From: Cricetomys ansorgei | Lineage: Eukaryota > Chordata > Mammalia > Rodentia > Nesomyidae | Assembly (NCBI GenBank): GCA_026225945.1 | Contig: JAMJFZ010004066.1 | Coordinates: 2,091,001 to 2,155,000 of the forward strand | Length of the DNA stretch: 64,000 nucleotides | Reading direction: 5' to 3' | In this document: in pieces, positions 14,201 through 28,100 of the stretch | Numbering within the stretch: position 1 is the first letter of the stretch | How the letters are laid out: each line of letters begins with the position of its first letter | Made by a program: the position numbers and the translations under genes | Notes under the pieces: generated by a model | What the model was told of the DNA's origin: nothing | Database searches by the model: none | Seen by the model: the letters and a program-made list of their open reading frames with translations, nothing else

Positions 14201-17200
14201 CACATGGTGGCTCACAACCATCTATAATGAGATCTGATGCCCTCTTCTGGCGTGCAGGTGTACATGCAGATAGAGCACTCATACATTAAATAAGTAAAAC
14301 TTTAAAAACAAACAAAAAGAATGAATAAATACAAGGCTTCAAGGGCCAGATGAAATGTAACAGTTCCCAGGCACGAAGTGGGATGAGGCACAGGGTGACG
14401 TACTGGACATTCCTATCCTGGATTTTTTTCTTCAACTAAGAAACACAACAGACAAGTAATTGCATGTGTTTTAAACTCCATTGTAAGAAGAAAAGGGTGT
14501 GGCAGGGGTCCCTGAGAGCCAGGGAAAAGAAAAAAGAATATGGCCACAAGGGCCAAGCAATGCCCTCGAATATACATAAACTTGACCATCTCTCTCCTGC
14601 AACCCCTCCTGCAGGACAGGAAGACTGCCCTGCTGTTGGTTTAGTCTCTGCCAGGCTTATGTGAGACCTTGCATGCCCAGAGTGGATTCTTCCACATCAT
14701 GGCCATCTTTGGAACCCCGACTTAGGGTTTTAACACAACCAGCAGAAGAACGTTAGGGCATATGGGAGACAGACAAGCAGAGGTGAAAGCCCAGCTCCAC
14801 TGCGCTCGGCACCGCTTTAAAGCCTCAGTTCGCTGTCTCTTTGTTTACGACGGCACCTGAACCAGGACTGCGCGGCCAAGCTCAGTGTGCCCTGCAAGGA
14901 AAGCGCCTGTACCGCCCGCCCGCTATGAGTCCTCACCTACATCTCACAATTACTGCTGTCCTCGTTTTAAATCTATTTCCTTAACTTCCATCACAACACT
15001 CAATGTTAGAACCCAGCAATATTCAAGCTTCACATGAAATCTGATTTCCTCCACCAAGCAAAATCCCAGATTCCCTCATCTTCTTACAGGTCCCTGTAAG
15101 GTCTCTCTCTGCCCCAATTTCCTCTTGTCCCTCAGAGAGGGGTTTTCTGCGTCTTGGCCTGGTGAGGGCAAGTGGGTGGATCAGGAGAGATCAACACTGC
15201 CATTGTCTTGGGGTTGACAGAGCCTCCAGAAACTGGAAATGACCTTTAACCTGTACCCCTGACTGTGGCCGAATACTACCTCAGCCCCAGCAGCCATCCT
15301 GCTTCTGTGTCCCCTATTCTGTCCCCTGTGCTGTGCTCATGCTCAGGGCAAGACAGGCTTTGCTTTCTAGAACTGACAGTGCTGCTCTCAGAGCAGGCTC
15401 TGCAGTCCTCCTGTGATCAGTGGGCCTGTGCCATCTTCCACCAGTGTACAGAGACCAAGAAATAACCTCAGGATGGCAGGAGAGGTCTGTTAGTCATGCC
15501 TCTGGTCCAAGGTGCTGTCCCTGCAACCCAGCTTGTCTAGAGGCCCTGTGTTCAGGAGTGCTGAGTCCCCATCATGCAGGTCTGGCTGTGAACCCTATGC
15601 TAGGGATACAGAAGAGTGGAGTCCCCTGCCCCCAATAACTACCAATCCCAGTACAAAGCACCATGAAAAAGGGCAGTATTGTTATTAGAACAGCAGCAGC
15701 AGCAGCAGCAGCAACAACAACAAAAAAACCCCAAGACTTCAAAATAGCTGTTCTTCTCTTGGGCTGAGGTGGGGCAGGCAAGGCGCCCATCAGCTTCCCT
15801 CAGGAAGGAGCTGCATCCTTCCACCGTGGAACCGAGTCTCCCCGGATAGAGGCAGGTCCGTTCTGGGAGCACTAGCAGCTATACAGCACCCAGACCATCT
15901 CCTTCACACTGGCTTACGGAGACTATGATGCTTAGGGAGTTCTTCTAATAGAGGCAACACTGCCATGCAGCTGCTCGCCGTCCACACTAGTGTTAAACAT
16001 GTTTAGTGCATCCCAGAGCTTGGTAAAAGCGTGCGTGACTGAGTCTGCCTCTGACTGAGTACAGTGAACTGGAGCCACAGACCGCTGATGCCCCCTGCTG
16101 GTGCAGAGGAGAAAGTGCACTTACCTGCATGAGCTCCGCCCGCACAGGCTGAATGTGGTCATAGAGAAAGTCCGGTTGCAGGTTGTCCACACACAATTCC
16201 AAGGTCCTCAGGCCTTGGCTGACCAGCGTCTGAGACCCATTGAGGGCAGACACCAAGGGATCCATCAGCATGGGCAGATAGGGCAGGAGAGAGCTCAGCC
16301 GCACAGGCACTGTGAGACACAGCTCCACAAAGAGGTCCTTCATGTGCTGCTTATGCAGGCCGCTCTGCAACATGTTCAGTCCTGGGAACAGAGTTGGAGG
16401 GGCACAGTTACTTCCCACAGGCCCACAGTTCACCACTGTTGAACCTGCCAACTGCATTAACGGTCCCTTCCACTATGACAATACAGGCTGTTGGTAGTTC
16501 CCGTAGGTCATCCTACGTTTTTATAAACATTGTGTTATACTTTTTGTGACAAGCGTTTAAGTATCAGTTGCAAAGCCAGGCAAAGAGAAGGGCCAGACAT
16601 GGCAGAAGAGGCAATCACCCTAGCAGAACTATGACCAGGACAAGGGCTGGATATGAGGCGGAGCAAGGAAAGGGCCACGAGGCACACTGTGGGGAATTCG
16701 ACAGCATCTGTATGGACACAACATTGAAACAGACAGGACCTTCACATAAAAAGTTTTATGTGGTCTGATTATAGAAATTAAAAAGTTATTTCTAAGTAAC
16801 AGGGGAGGGAGGCTTCCCAGCACCAACCCACCCCCACGAGTTCAACAGGCAGAGGGTAGGCCCAGGAGTCACAGTCAAACTGACGCACGCGCGTGACACT
16901 GGTCTCACCTTGGAGGAGGTTTGGGAGGAGAGGCAGAAACTCCTGATACAGGAGGTCATGGCTGCCACCTCCTATGGAGCGGAAGAGGGCACGGAGCAGG
17001 AGAAAGTAGTTGTAGGGCTCCTTGGCAGTCTGCGCCAGCTCCATGGAGCTGTTCACGATCTTGTGCAGGTGAGGCTGGGGGGACAAGAGGCGGATCAGTG
17101 AGCACTGAGGCTTTTCCATGCCCTCCGACCGGAGCTCACACCCCATGGCCATCAGGGGCACAAAGAGGTTATTTCAAGAGGGAAAAACGGAAGAATGTAG

Positions 17201-20200
17201 CGACCACGCTGTAAGCTGGTTTCTGCCACCTGGCTACGGAAGATGTACTTAGTAGGTTCCCAGGTTACTATGCAGTTACTTGAGGGTGGAATCTTCCAGT
17301 TTTAGGTTTTTGAGATGGAGGCTCACCCAGCCCAGGCTAAACTCAAACTTGCTAAGCGGCTGAGGCGGCCTTGCCCTACTCCTCTCCCTCCAAGTGGCAG
17401 GATTACAGGCCTATATAATAGATTTTGATTCTCAAATTTCTATTTTCACCTGGCAGAGCTAACAAGCATTACATAGCAACACCTGAACTGCTGTGGGTAC
17501 GTGGTCCTAATTTGTGGCACACCAAATTTAAAGAGGGTTCATATGTAAAACTGCATTGCTGTAGTTTCTGTTAAAAATGAAAACAATATAAGCCCCAGGA
17601 CCCCAGTGGCTCTCAGACTAAAGTACATGGTACCTTCAGCATCTGCTCATTTTCAGCTGCAAACAGGGACACTGAGCCGAAGACTAACTTGAACAGCTTG
17701 AGGTACAGGTTGGAGAGTTCCACATTGGAGCCCATTTCAGGCAGCCGGTCCAGGAGGTACTCCACCAGGATGGTGGCAAACAGAGCCGAGGTAGTAGGAT
17801 TTGCCAAGAAGGAGTTGGCAACAATCTGTCCAAACAAGAAAGGCTTGTGACAAACATAATCCCCTTTCTCAAAGCAGCTGTAAAAGGCAAAGTTTCTCAA
17901 ACACGCCCACTGGTCTCAGATACGCTGAGAAACCAGCCAATCAAATAAGCTGCGCCTACTACAGCGCACTAGGCATCTGATCTGCCGATCCCCTGCCCAC
18001 CCACCGTCAAATGCTGACAAGCCTGCGTTTAACACCTGTGAGCTTCTACTCTTGAAAGGAGCTGCTAGAGGCAGTCCAAGGGCTGAAAACCTTCTCAAAC
18101 ATTGCTGTTCAATGTTCCTTGCAAGCTCATCCTCAGGGACAGCATTTTCTAAAGACTCAAAGTAGGTGACCAAACACGAAACATTCGATATGTAATTTTT
18201 AAAACTTGAAAATGAATGTGAAAGAATTTTGGGGGCTGGCAAGACAGCTCAGCAGGTAAAGGCACCTACCGCCAAGCCTGAGCTCAATTCCTAAGCCCCA
18301 CATGGTGGAAGAACTAACTCTCACAAAATGTCCTCCCCCGCGCCCCCCCCCCAGATACACAGAGAAGAGAGAGATAAGACTGAATTTAAATATAAAAAGG
18401 AGCTTATACCTGAAGAGCATAGTTTTTTGAGATCCTCTCTACCATGTAAGGGACTGTCGTCTGGAAGATCTCCTTGAACGTCAGCGGGTTCATCATGGTG
18501 AAGACACCGGCGAAGTGCTCCAGTACCTCCTTTTCTTCCTTCATCCTCACAGTCTGGCAGTTGGCTACTCGAATGTACGTCTGCCCGTTCCCTGCGATCT
18601 GGACCTAGGGTAGGGAACCGCCCACAATGTTAGAGCATCTTCTATTGAATACATTCCTCTACAAAATCACAAGTTATATACTTATAGCAGGGTGCTGAAT
18701 TCAACAAATGTTATTCTCCTTTTAAATTCTCTGTTCTTGCCTCCATTTTGAAAAAGCAGCAGCTAGGTATTGAGACCAGGAAAAAAGCGGTCAGCTGACT
18801 TAAGAGGCCAGAGAGCTGCTCAATGGGTTACGGTGCTCGATCTCCATTTGATCTAAATGAACCCCTTCCCCCTAAATTGCTTTTGTCAGAGTATTTTACC
18901 GCGGTGCCAGAAAAGGGAACTAGGATGCCGGCATGCATGAAGCCTGGGTTTGATCCAGCCCCACATAAGCCGGCCTGATGATGCACGTTTGTTTTCCCAG
19001 CAAGGCTGGGCAATGCAACACAACAAACCCAGGCCCGTCCAACTGGACCGAGCTATGGAGGCCCATTCTACCACTCTCTGCTGAGGGCACCGCTGTTGTT
19101 CGGCTGCCACTGGGGCAGGTCAGCGAAGATGAGACAGAGGCACTTTCATAGGCGCAAGTCCCGCCAGACCTCAGCAGAGAGAACACTATCGTGGCGAGCC
19201 CCACACTGGACAGTGGAACCTTGAGCTCAGGTGTTCTACTGATAGCACATGCAGATCATGAGCAATCAAACCTCCCCCATGTGAATCCCACACCTGCAGA
19301 CAATACAAAACGCCAAGACCTAGGCAGCCCCTCACCCAGCAGTGCACAATCTTACACACAACTAAAAATATTCTACAACAGGGCACCTTCCACGAGCAAC
19401 CTAGTGGCTTGCGGCCACTTCCACACCTGATAAATATCCAAGGCTTGCATTGCATACTTCACGAGTTTGATGTAAATCTGAGTTTCTTTGGGTTGTAACT
19501 GCTTGTTAGGAATAAACTGAGCTTCTAGAAGAGAGAGAATACATTAAAACCCCACAAACACACCAACTAAATTGCTGTTGGTCTAAACAGAGTAAGAGTA
19601 GAATTACCACCAGGTGCTTTACACGACGTTATGCCCCACGTGATGGTCTTGACACCACAGACCAGGGTCTTCACCAAACTCCGGCAATCTGTGACCTGGA
19701 ACGTCTGCTTATCCTCCTTGTCCTTTTCTCCTTGCTTCTCAAATGGGGGCACGGGGGCAGGGGTCACTGGGGTGGCTGGGGCCGGGGGTGGGGGTGGAGG
19801 GGGGGCAGGGGTAGGCACAGGGGCTGGGGAGGGTGCTGGGCCAGGGGCGGCAGGGGCTGTGGGCACCCCAGGCAGCGCGGCTTCTGAAGCTCCCAGTTCA
19901 GACTGAGGCTTGCATTTTTTAAAAATGGCTGAGAGCTGGTACCGGGCAATGGTGTGAAACTTGAGGACAAAAACCTGATGACAAGAACAATTGGGTCAAG
20001 GGAAGGAAACAGAAGTTAACAGTCAAACATCTGCAACCACCTCGAGTCATCCTGACCACACCACAACAGCCGACAAAGGGCCGAGGCTGGGTGAGTCTGG
20101 CCTTGCAAGTATGAGAACCTGGACCCAGTTCTAGGGGCTCCAGATCCTCTGGCACTCATGTATACGTGTGTGTGTGTGTGTGTACACGCACCCCCTCATA

Positions 20201-23200
20201 AAATTTTAAATCTTAAAAACCAAGAACGGAGCATAAGGTGCGTCCTAGAGGACATCCAAGGCTGTTCTCTGCCCCACACACACGCACAAAGGTCGAAAGC
20301 TGATGGTTTCTGAACTCAGTGAGTAGGACCCAGCTTTGACTCAGGACTCTGGTGTAGCACTCCAGCCATGGAAAACCTTTCATCCCTCCCAGACACTGAC
20401 TCGGGTCTCCCCAGAGACGCCTTGGCTACTTCTGTCCAGCCAAGAGCTCCTCCAGTTACCACCAGGGGGTACACAGAACAAGTCAGATACAGGCTGACTG
20501 TCCTGAGGCTGAGGAGAAACAGGCAGCCTGCAGAGCACAAGCTGACAGCGGCAGGAGGAGCCGGGGTTTGAACAGTGTGGTCTAAGTCCCTGGCCAAGCT
20601 CCTATGTGGCCACCTCACTCACCTACATGTAACAAGCATTAAGGGAAACCACAGCAGTTGGTACCTCCAGCATCCGCATCAGGACGTCTCTGCCGTTGCC
20701 GCTCTCCTGCTCACTCTTGGAGCGGATGCAGTCTACCAGGTTCAGCAGGAGTTTGCAGGACATGGTTTGGATGCTACTGGGCAGGGACTCATCATCAATG
20801 TTTTTGGCAAAGAGCTGGACAGCCAGGGAGAGGTCACTGAGGGGCAGGTGCTGGCGAACGTGATGCACAAGGTCAGCAAGTGTGCTGTAGGCGAGGGGCC
20901 TGCAGGAAGAGACACCCTCAGTGTTTCCTGGAGCCGCTGCTGGGATTGCAGCGCCAAGGGGGGAGGTCCAGTATGGCCTCAGTCCCCAATCTGACCCTTG
21001 TTCCTCCCCCAGCTGCTCCACTACAAGGCCCAGTCTTTCTTGTCATGCTTCACTCTATTTCCTAAGTTGAAAAGCTAACTTTCATGTCTTAAAGTTCCTG
21101 TCCTAGTCAGCTTTTCTGTTGCTGTGATAAAATCTCTGACCAAAAGAAGCTTAAGGGAGGGAAGGTTTGTTTGGCTTACACTGTCAGGTCATAATCTGTC
21201 ACTGCAGGAATTCAGCAAAGGGATTCAAGCAGGAAGTTGCAGCAGCACCAAGAAACCAAGCAACCAAGAAAATGCCCCACAGACATAATCAGAGGCCAAT
21301 CTAATCGAGGCAATCTTTAGCCCAGGTCCCCTCTTGCCAGGTGATTCTAGATTATGTCAAGTTGACAATAACTAACCAGGAAAATATCTGACATACACCA
21401 ACCAGAGCACAAATTATCACCAAGCTTGTTCCTGCACTGAGTGGAGTTTGATGCTCAAAATTTAACAATGTGCCAGGCACGCTGGCAACACCATTAATTC
21501 CAGCACTCAGGAGGCAGAGGCAGGTAGGTCTCTCTGAGCCTGAGGCTAGCCTGGTCTACAGAGTGAGTTTCAGGCCAGCCAGGGCTACAGAGTGAAACTA
21601 TCTCAAAACATTAACTGGCTAATAGGTTAATGCCTTATACATTATGACTGCTGTCTGCATATACAACAATGTCAGGATTATTAAATCCTTTACGTGTCTG
21701 ACACTGACACCTTGGCATGAGTGCACGAGCACATCCCAAATAAATTCCAAAATGTAAAAAAATAAAAAAGTTTTTAAAAGCAACCTAAGGACTTCTAAAA
21801 TTGCTGTCATTCTAAATCAAATAGGTAAGTGACAGCCCAACTGCTTGCATTCATTTGAGCCCTCCCAACGCTGAGCGCAGCTGATCTGGTCTGTGGCACT
21901 TACGCCAGGCAGGCCTGCATCCGGTGTCTAATGATGCTGTACCTGAGCGTCTCTCGCGCTGTGTATCCTGAGCCAATGAGTATGGATTCATCAAACAGCT
22001 TGTCCATGCAGGGGATGAACTCTAGGAAACACATGAGAACGTTAAAGACAGCACAAACCTTCCACAGAGCTCAGTCCGTGGCCTGTTATGCAAAGAAAAG
22101 GGCAGAGGAAAGACCAGAAAGGCACTGTGAGGTCAGACACTGGCTCTGCTGGGCCACAAAACCCACCTGCCCACAAAGACACAGTGGTCAGGGTAATGTC
22201 TGGTGTTAAGAGAACTAACCGAGACAGGCTGGAGAGATGGCTCAGCCATTAATGGCCAGGCTCACAACCAAAGATATAAGAGAACTGACCAAGAATATGG
22301 ATGATGAGCCCACAGGACACTTAGACTCTGCAAGAAGCTTGAAATACAGTCCGCCTCTGAAGTCAAGTACGCTTCAGGCCCCTGGCCTTCTGCAGACCCT
22401 GCTGCACTCACGTGTACAGCTCTTACAAACACCCCTCTCCACACAGACAATTAATAAAATAAACCTTTAAAAAGAAAAGGGCTAGAGAGTTGGCTCAGTG
22501 GTTAAGAGCACTGGCTGCTCTTCCAGCAGACATGTGTTCCACTCCCAGCATCCACATGGCAGCTCACAAGTGTCTGTAACTCCGGTCTCAGGGGATCTGA
22601 TACCTTCTGCTCTCTACAGACAACAGGTACACATGTGGTGCACAGATGTACATATATGAAAGTAAAACACCCATACATCCATTCACATAAAAAAAATACA
22701 TAAACATTTAAAAAATTTTTTAAAGAAATGAAAAAAAAAGACAGCAAAAAGAACGGACATGCCAAGACCCTGCAGAACCTCCAGGAAGTCACCAAGCTTG
22801 CCCCAAACGGCACAGGCCACACAGGCCTTCAAAGAAAAGCTAGCCTTACGGTTTCTCAGCTCTGTGGTGAGGATGTGCTTGGCGGCGATGAGAAGCTCCT
22901 TCCTGAGGTGTGCAGTCTCTGCCGGGCAATTGGAAAGCAACTGCAGCATGCCTTTCACCATCTGCTGAGAGTACTTGGTCACCAGCTCCTGCCAGTCAGG
23001 AAGACAACAGTCATTCTGTGTGTGGGGGTTGCAGAGGCACCAAGACGTGTCATAAAGCGTCACTGCTAACCGAGTACCACCCAGACGGTTTTAACGTGTA
23101 CGTGTGTGCAAGAAGCATTGCAGCCAGCTTCATTCTAAAGTGTGACACAGACAGACAGCTTTCCACGTGGTGTCAGTGCAGATGCAGTACTGTTCTATTA

Positions 23201-25015
23201 TTTTACAAATTTCAAAAGTGAGTATGCATTATTTCCTTACTAGAGAGGAAAAAAAACGTCAAAGTCTGTTTAAAAAATATTTGGGGCTAGAAAGATGGCT
23301 CAGTGGTTAAGAGCACTTGCTCTTCTTCCAGAGCTGTTCGGTTCCCAGCACCCAAGACAGGAAGCTCACAACCACCTGTAATTCCGGATCCCGAGGATCC
23401 AACGCCCTCTTCTGGCCGCCACAGGCAAGTGCGCAGGCACACATACACATACACATGCACAGGCAAACAGGCACATCTTCTTAAAAATAAATAAATGCCA
23501 GGCACACACTTTTAATCCCAGCACTCAGGAGGCAGAGGCAGGCGGATCTCTGTGAGACCAGCCTGGTCTACCTAACAAGTTCCAGGCCAGCCTAGGCTAG
23601 ACCTTGTCTCAAAACTAAGTCAACAGGCCTTCTATTTAGTCATCTCACTCACGTGAGTTGAGAATGACAACAGAGACCGACTGACGATTCTGAGTCGCTC
23701 TGAACAGTCTCTTCCTGACGCAAACACCAAGGGGGTAAAATTCCATTTATCTAGTCATGGTGGAAAATGCCTATGACCCAGCGCTCTGGAGATTGGAGAT
23801 AACGGGTTCAAGGCCAGCCTGGGCTACAGAGTGAGACAGTCTTATAATAAGAGTTTAAACAAATCAAAAGTGGTTTTTATTTTAAAACAAGTGTTAAACC
23901 CTTACAGAGTTCCAGGCCAGCTGTCTTGGCTCCAAACAAAACTTTAGAAGCTAAACATAATTCCATTGCTGGAGATCAGTATTATGACAGTCACTCCATA
24001 CTTTAGAACAATCGTTGACTGCTTTTTATTAAAAAATTATATAGCTCAACCAGGTATGATGGAAAAAGCCTGCAATTCCAGCTCTTCAAAGGCAGAGGCA
24101 GGAGGATCATTGCTAATTGGAGTCCAGCCTGGTTACCATAGCAAATCATGGCAACTAGGGCTGTAGCGAAACCACATCTCAAGAAGGAAAAAAAAAGGGG
24201 GTCGGGGGAGTAAGACTACTCAACAGGTATAGCACTTGCCATGCAAGCCTGGTGACCTGAATTAGATCCTCAGAACCCCCATAAAGGGGAACGCAGAGAA
24301 TCAACTACTCAGGCACATGCAATAAAATTTTAAAAGGAAAAACAAAAATGTAGCCCAGCTACAGCTAAGGCCCCTGTCCCTTTCCTTCTGATCTAAGAGA
24401 AGGAGCTCATTCACGATGAAACGCATGCAGCTGACGACGCAGCACTCCTGCCTAGTGGAAGAAGGCAGACTCAATGAGCTACCAACGCCACACTGTATAA
24501 ATATGACTCCATTTATAGGAAGGACAACACAATGGGGACAAAAAATACAGATTCAGGTTTGCCAGGAACTGGAGATGCCAGGACAAAACTGACCACAAAT
24601 GGCCATGAAACTCTGGGAGGACGGAAACCTTCTATATGTTAATGGGTTGACTGGAGCCAACAGTCGCTTCAAAGACACATTCACAGAAAATGAATCTTAC
24701 TGAATGTAAAAGATAGCAAAAACAAGGAGGGGAGCTAACTCAGTGGCTAAAGTGCTTGCCATGCAAGCAAGAGAACAGGAGGCCAGATTGCCAGGATCTA
24801 CAGAAATTCCTGGTGGGAATACCAGCAGAACATCCACCTTTTGGGAGGAAGAGACAGGAGCCCAAGCAGGCAGGCTGACAAGACTAACCGTATCAATGAG
24901 CTCTGGGTTTGAGACCCTGCCTCAAAAAGAAAAAGGCAGAGTGATTGAGGGAAATTCTCTCCATCAATCTCTGGCCTCCAAACACACACACCTGTGCATA
25001 TGTACATTCATTTAT

Positions 25016-25056
<41 letters not shown>

Positions 25057-25070
25057 TACTCTAAGCCCAT

Positions 25071-25108
<38 letters not shown>

Positions 25109-28100
25109 ACTCTAAACCTGGGGGGGGGCATGTATGTAGGGGGCATACACACACACATACACACATACACACACACATACACACATACACACACACACAT
25201 TCTAAGCCCATACATACACATGAAAGGAAGAGAAAGGGCAAAACAAGTCAAACTTACCTGGTAAATTCTGATGATATAGGCTAAAAAGGACAATGTTTTG
25301 ATCTGAGCAGCAATGAAGTCAGCATATAGCTCCTTGTTGTAAAGCTTGTGCTGCCTGGGCCAGATTGAATACAAGTCCAACATTAGACCTTTAGATGACT
25401 TGGAATTAAACACCTACAGCAATTACTAAGCCTTGAAGTTCCCTCATCTCCAAACAGACCAAAAGCTCCACAGCAACATAAATGCACTTTTATGCAGTTC
25501 AAATAACATGAAAGGGCACTGGAGAGATGGCTCAGTGGTTAAGAGCACTTGCTGTTCTTATAGAGGACCCCGGTTCAGTTCCCAGGACCCATGCAGCTCA
25601 CAGTCTCCTAACATTATAGCTCCGGGGGACTCCAATGCCCTCTTTTGGCCTCTGTGGGCACTGTACTCATGTGCATATACCCACACATTTATTCACGCAT
25701 ACACATAATTTTTAAAAATGAAATAAAGAAGTCACGTAACATAGAAGTTCTAACAGGCTGAAATCAACCATCCCACAGCACTCATGATGTGGATTCCCTA
25801 TCACCCGCGTGTTGCATGAGCTGCATTCCTCAGAACGCCCGTGTGCTTAATACAAGCTCTGGGAACGGCTGGAAAGGGTCGCTCCTCTGATGCTGCCTGC
25901 AAGTGACCCAGTCAGACGGGCTGCATGGTAAGAGAGGATGTCCTACAGAATGCTATTTGGTTTAAGACAAGGATGGATACAGCTGGCCTTTCCCTCCCAA
26001 GCAGGGAAGGGCCCAGGAGGTCAAGCATGCTGCCAGTTTTCTCACAGAACAGCCAGAACAAAGGCTTGATGGCACAGAGTACAATAATGCCGAGTGGTAC
26101 TGAGAGAGTTCTACTATGACAGGAGCCACCCACTCCAGCATCTTTTCATGGGAAGAACACGGCTCGGCAGGTCAAGGCACCTGCTGCCCCTGCTAAGCTG
26201 AGCTCAATCCCTGGGACCTACAAGGTGGAAGGAGAGCCTGACACTTACATGTCCTCTGACCTCAGACATGCTGTGGCAAAGGTGCTCACACAAATCCAGA
26301 CACACAGAATGGATAAAGCAACAAAAGTGTAAGGAGCTAGAATGCGCATAGCCACCACTACCCTAGCAAGACTTTAAAGTAAGTCAAAGTGCACACAGGT
26401 TAAAGCACACTGTAACACTCGTAATTCTCACATCTTAAGAACGAGAGCAGTAAGTAATTCTTGTTGGAAAAGGCTCGGTCTAAGGAAGGCTTACCTGGCT
26501 TGTGCAGACACCTGAATTGCGATGGTATTCATGATCAAGGGCACGAACTCAGCAACAACATTGTGAATGTTCAGTTTGTAGAGCTGAGGGGAGACACAGC
26601 TGAGTTTAGTGCTTTTACACCCTTCTGCCACAGAACGACGCGGCACACCAGGGAGATAGCAGGGTGCGCCGCATCCATGAGCGTGCGGGTTTCATGAACA
26701 TTCTGTTTGCTGGAGGAAATCAGACATGGACTTTCACACGAAAAAACAAAAATGAGTAAGTGATACACGTACCTGGTACATTAACACAACAATGATGGGC
26801 AGCTCGGCGAGGACTTTGAGCGACAGCGAGCCTCGTGGGATGATGGAATGCTGTGAGACGCAGGGAGGAGAGGCACACGTCAGCTCTGCGGCATCTACAG
26901 GTGCCCAGCCAGTGCCGCTGATCACCCCACTGAACAGAGACACTGACACATCCTTGCAGGTGTCTGCGGACGGCCCAAACTAAGTACACAGAACTATTGC
27001 TTCACAGAAGGCAAAATCCAAATTATTCAAATCACCTAAGAAAGTTAGGGTTTGTGAGTATTTTTGTGAGCGTCGGAAGCCTTGTTTGGAGACAAACTCT
27101 CCCTACATACCCTTCGCAGACCTCAATTTATAGTGATCCTTCTGCCTCTGCACCCTGAATGCTGGGCTCACAAACACGCACCAGCAGGCCTGGTGGTCTA
27201 GTCTTTGACAGTCTCTCTGTAGCCCAAGCTGGCCTTGAATTCACTACTTGGTCAAGGTGAACTTGTAACTCACAGAAATCCTCCTGCCTCAGTCATGTAT
27301 CACCACATCTAGACACCTAGCTTTTATTTCTTTTGAGACAGGGTTTCATTATGTAGACCAGCCTTGCTGGAACTAGAACTTGATATGTAAACCAGGTTGT
27401 CCTCAAACTCTGAGATCCAACTGCCTGGGAGTGATGGTGTGTGCCACCCAGCCCAGCAACACACTCAGCTTTTTAAGCCATTATTTGACTTAAAAGAACA
27501 AGAAAAACTTCAGAGAGTCCAATTTAGCCCACAGGCTTTACTTAATAATACTTACATGCAGAAAAAAAAAATGCCTATAGTAAACCCAGAAGAGAGCTGA
27601 ATGAGCTTATTGAGCACTCTCAACACAAATGCGAAAGGACAGATGCAAACCACCAGGAAGCAACGGACCGAAGCGACAGGCAAAACGGTAAAGAGAACAA
27701 AGGATGCAAGCTCTGCTCACAGCTCATCTTGATTCTCCTCAGCACAAGCTGAGTGTTGCCTCAGTCAAACAGTACAAACGCTGAAATGCTGGAAACAGGG
27801 TCACATGTAGCTGAGGACAGCCTTCAACTCCTGATCTCACACCTCCCTGATGCTGTTACTACAGGCATGCAGCAACGCGCTCGGTTGCTGGGGCGAGAAC
27901 CCGGGGCCTTCCTGCATGAGGGCAAGCATTCCTCCAACAGACACTAGCCCCTAGCCCCAGTAAGACAGTCCTCATTCAGCCCCAAGAATGAGTCATGGTA
28001 AAAGGTCACTCAGATCCCCTACGTGACAGTTAACACTAGCATTACCTTCACAAAGCCCATAACACAGATTTCCAGTTAAAAACAGGAAAAACAAGGTCAG

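Noticed and set aside
16101..16442. 113-codon plus-strand open frame
   Set aside because: Antisense shadow of Trrap exon 20, whose minus-strand reading matches the known protein exactly.
19631..19906. Gly-rich plus-strand open frame
   Set aside because: Antisense shadow of the proline-rich coding sequence of Trrap exon 15.
22482..22560. tRNA-gene-like sequence with A and B boxes
   Set aside because: It is the tRNA-derived head of a B2 SINE. No cloverleaf with a proper acceptor stem can be drawn.
25017..25200. Regularly spaced repeats with spacers, CRISPR-like at first glance
   Set aside because: CA microsatellite blocks with duplicated spacer in a mammalian intron, with no cas genes or prokaryotic context.
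24743..25264. 173-codon open frame
   Set aside because: Its second half is the compound CA repeat and its first half is degraded SINE sequence.
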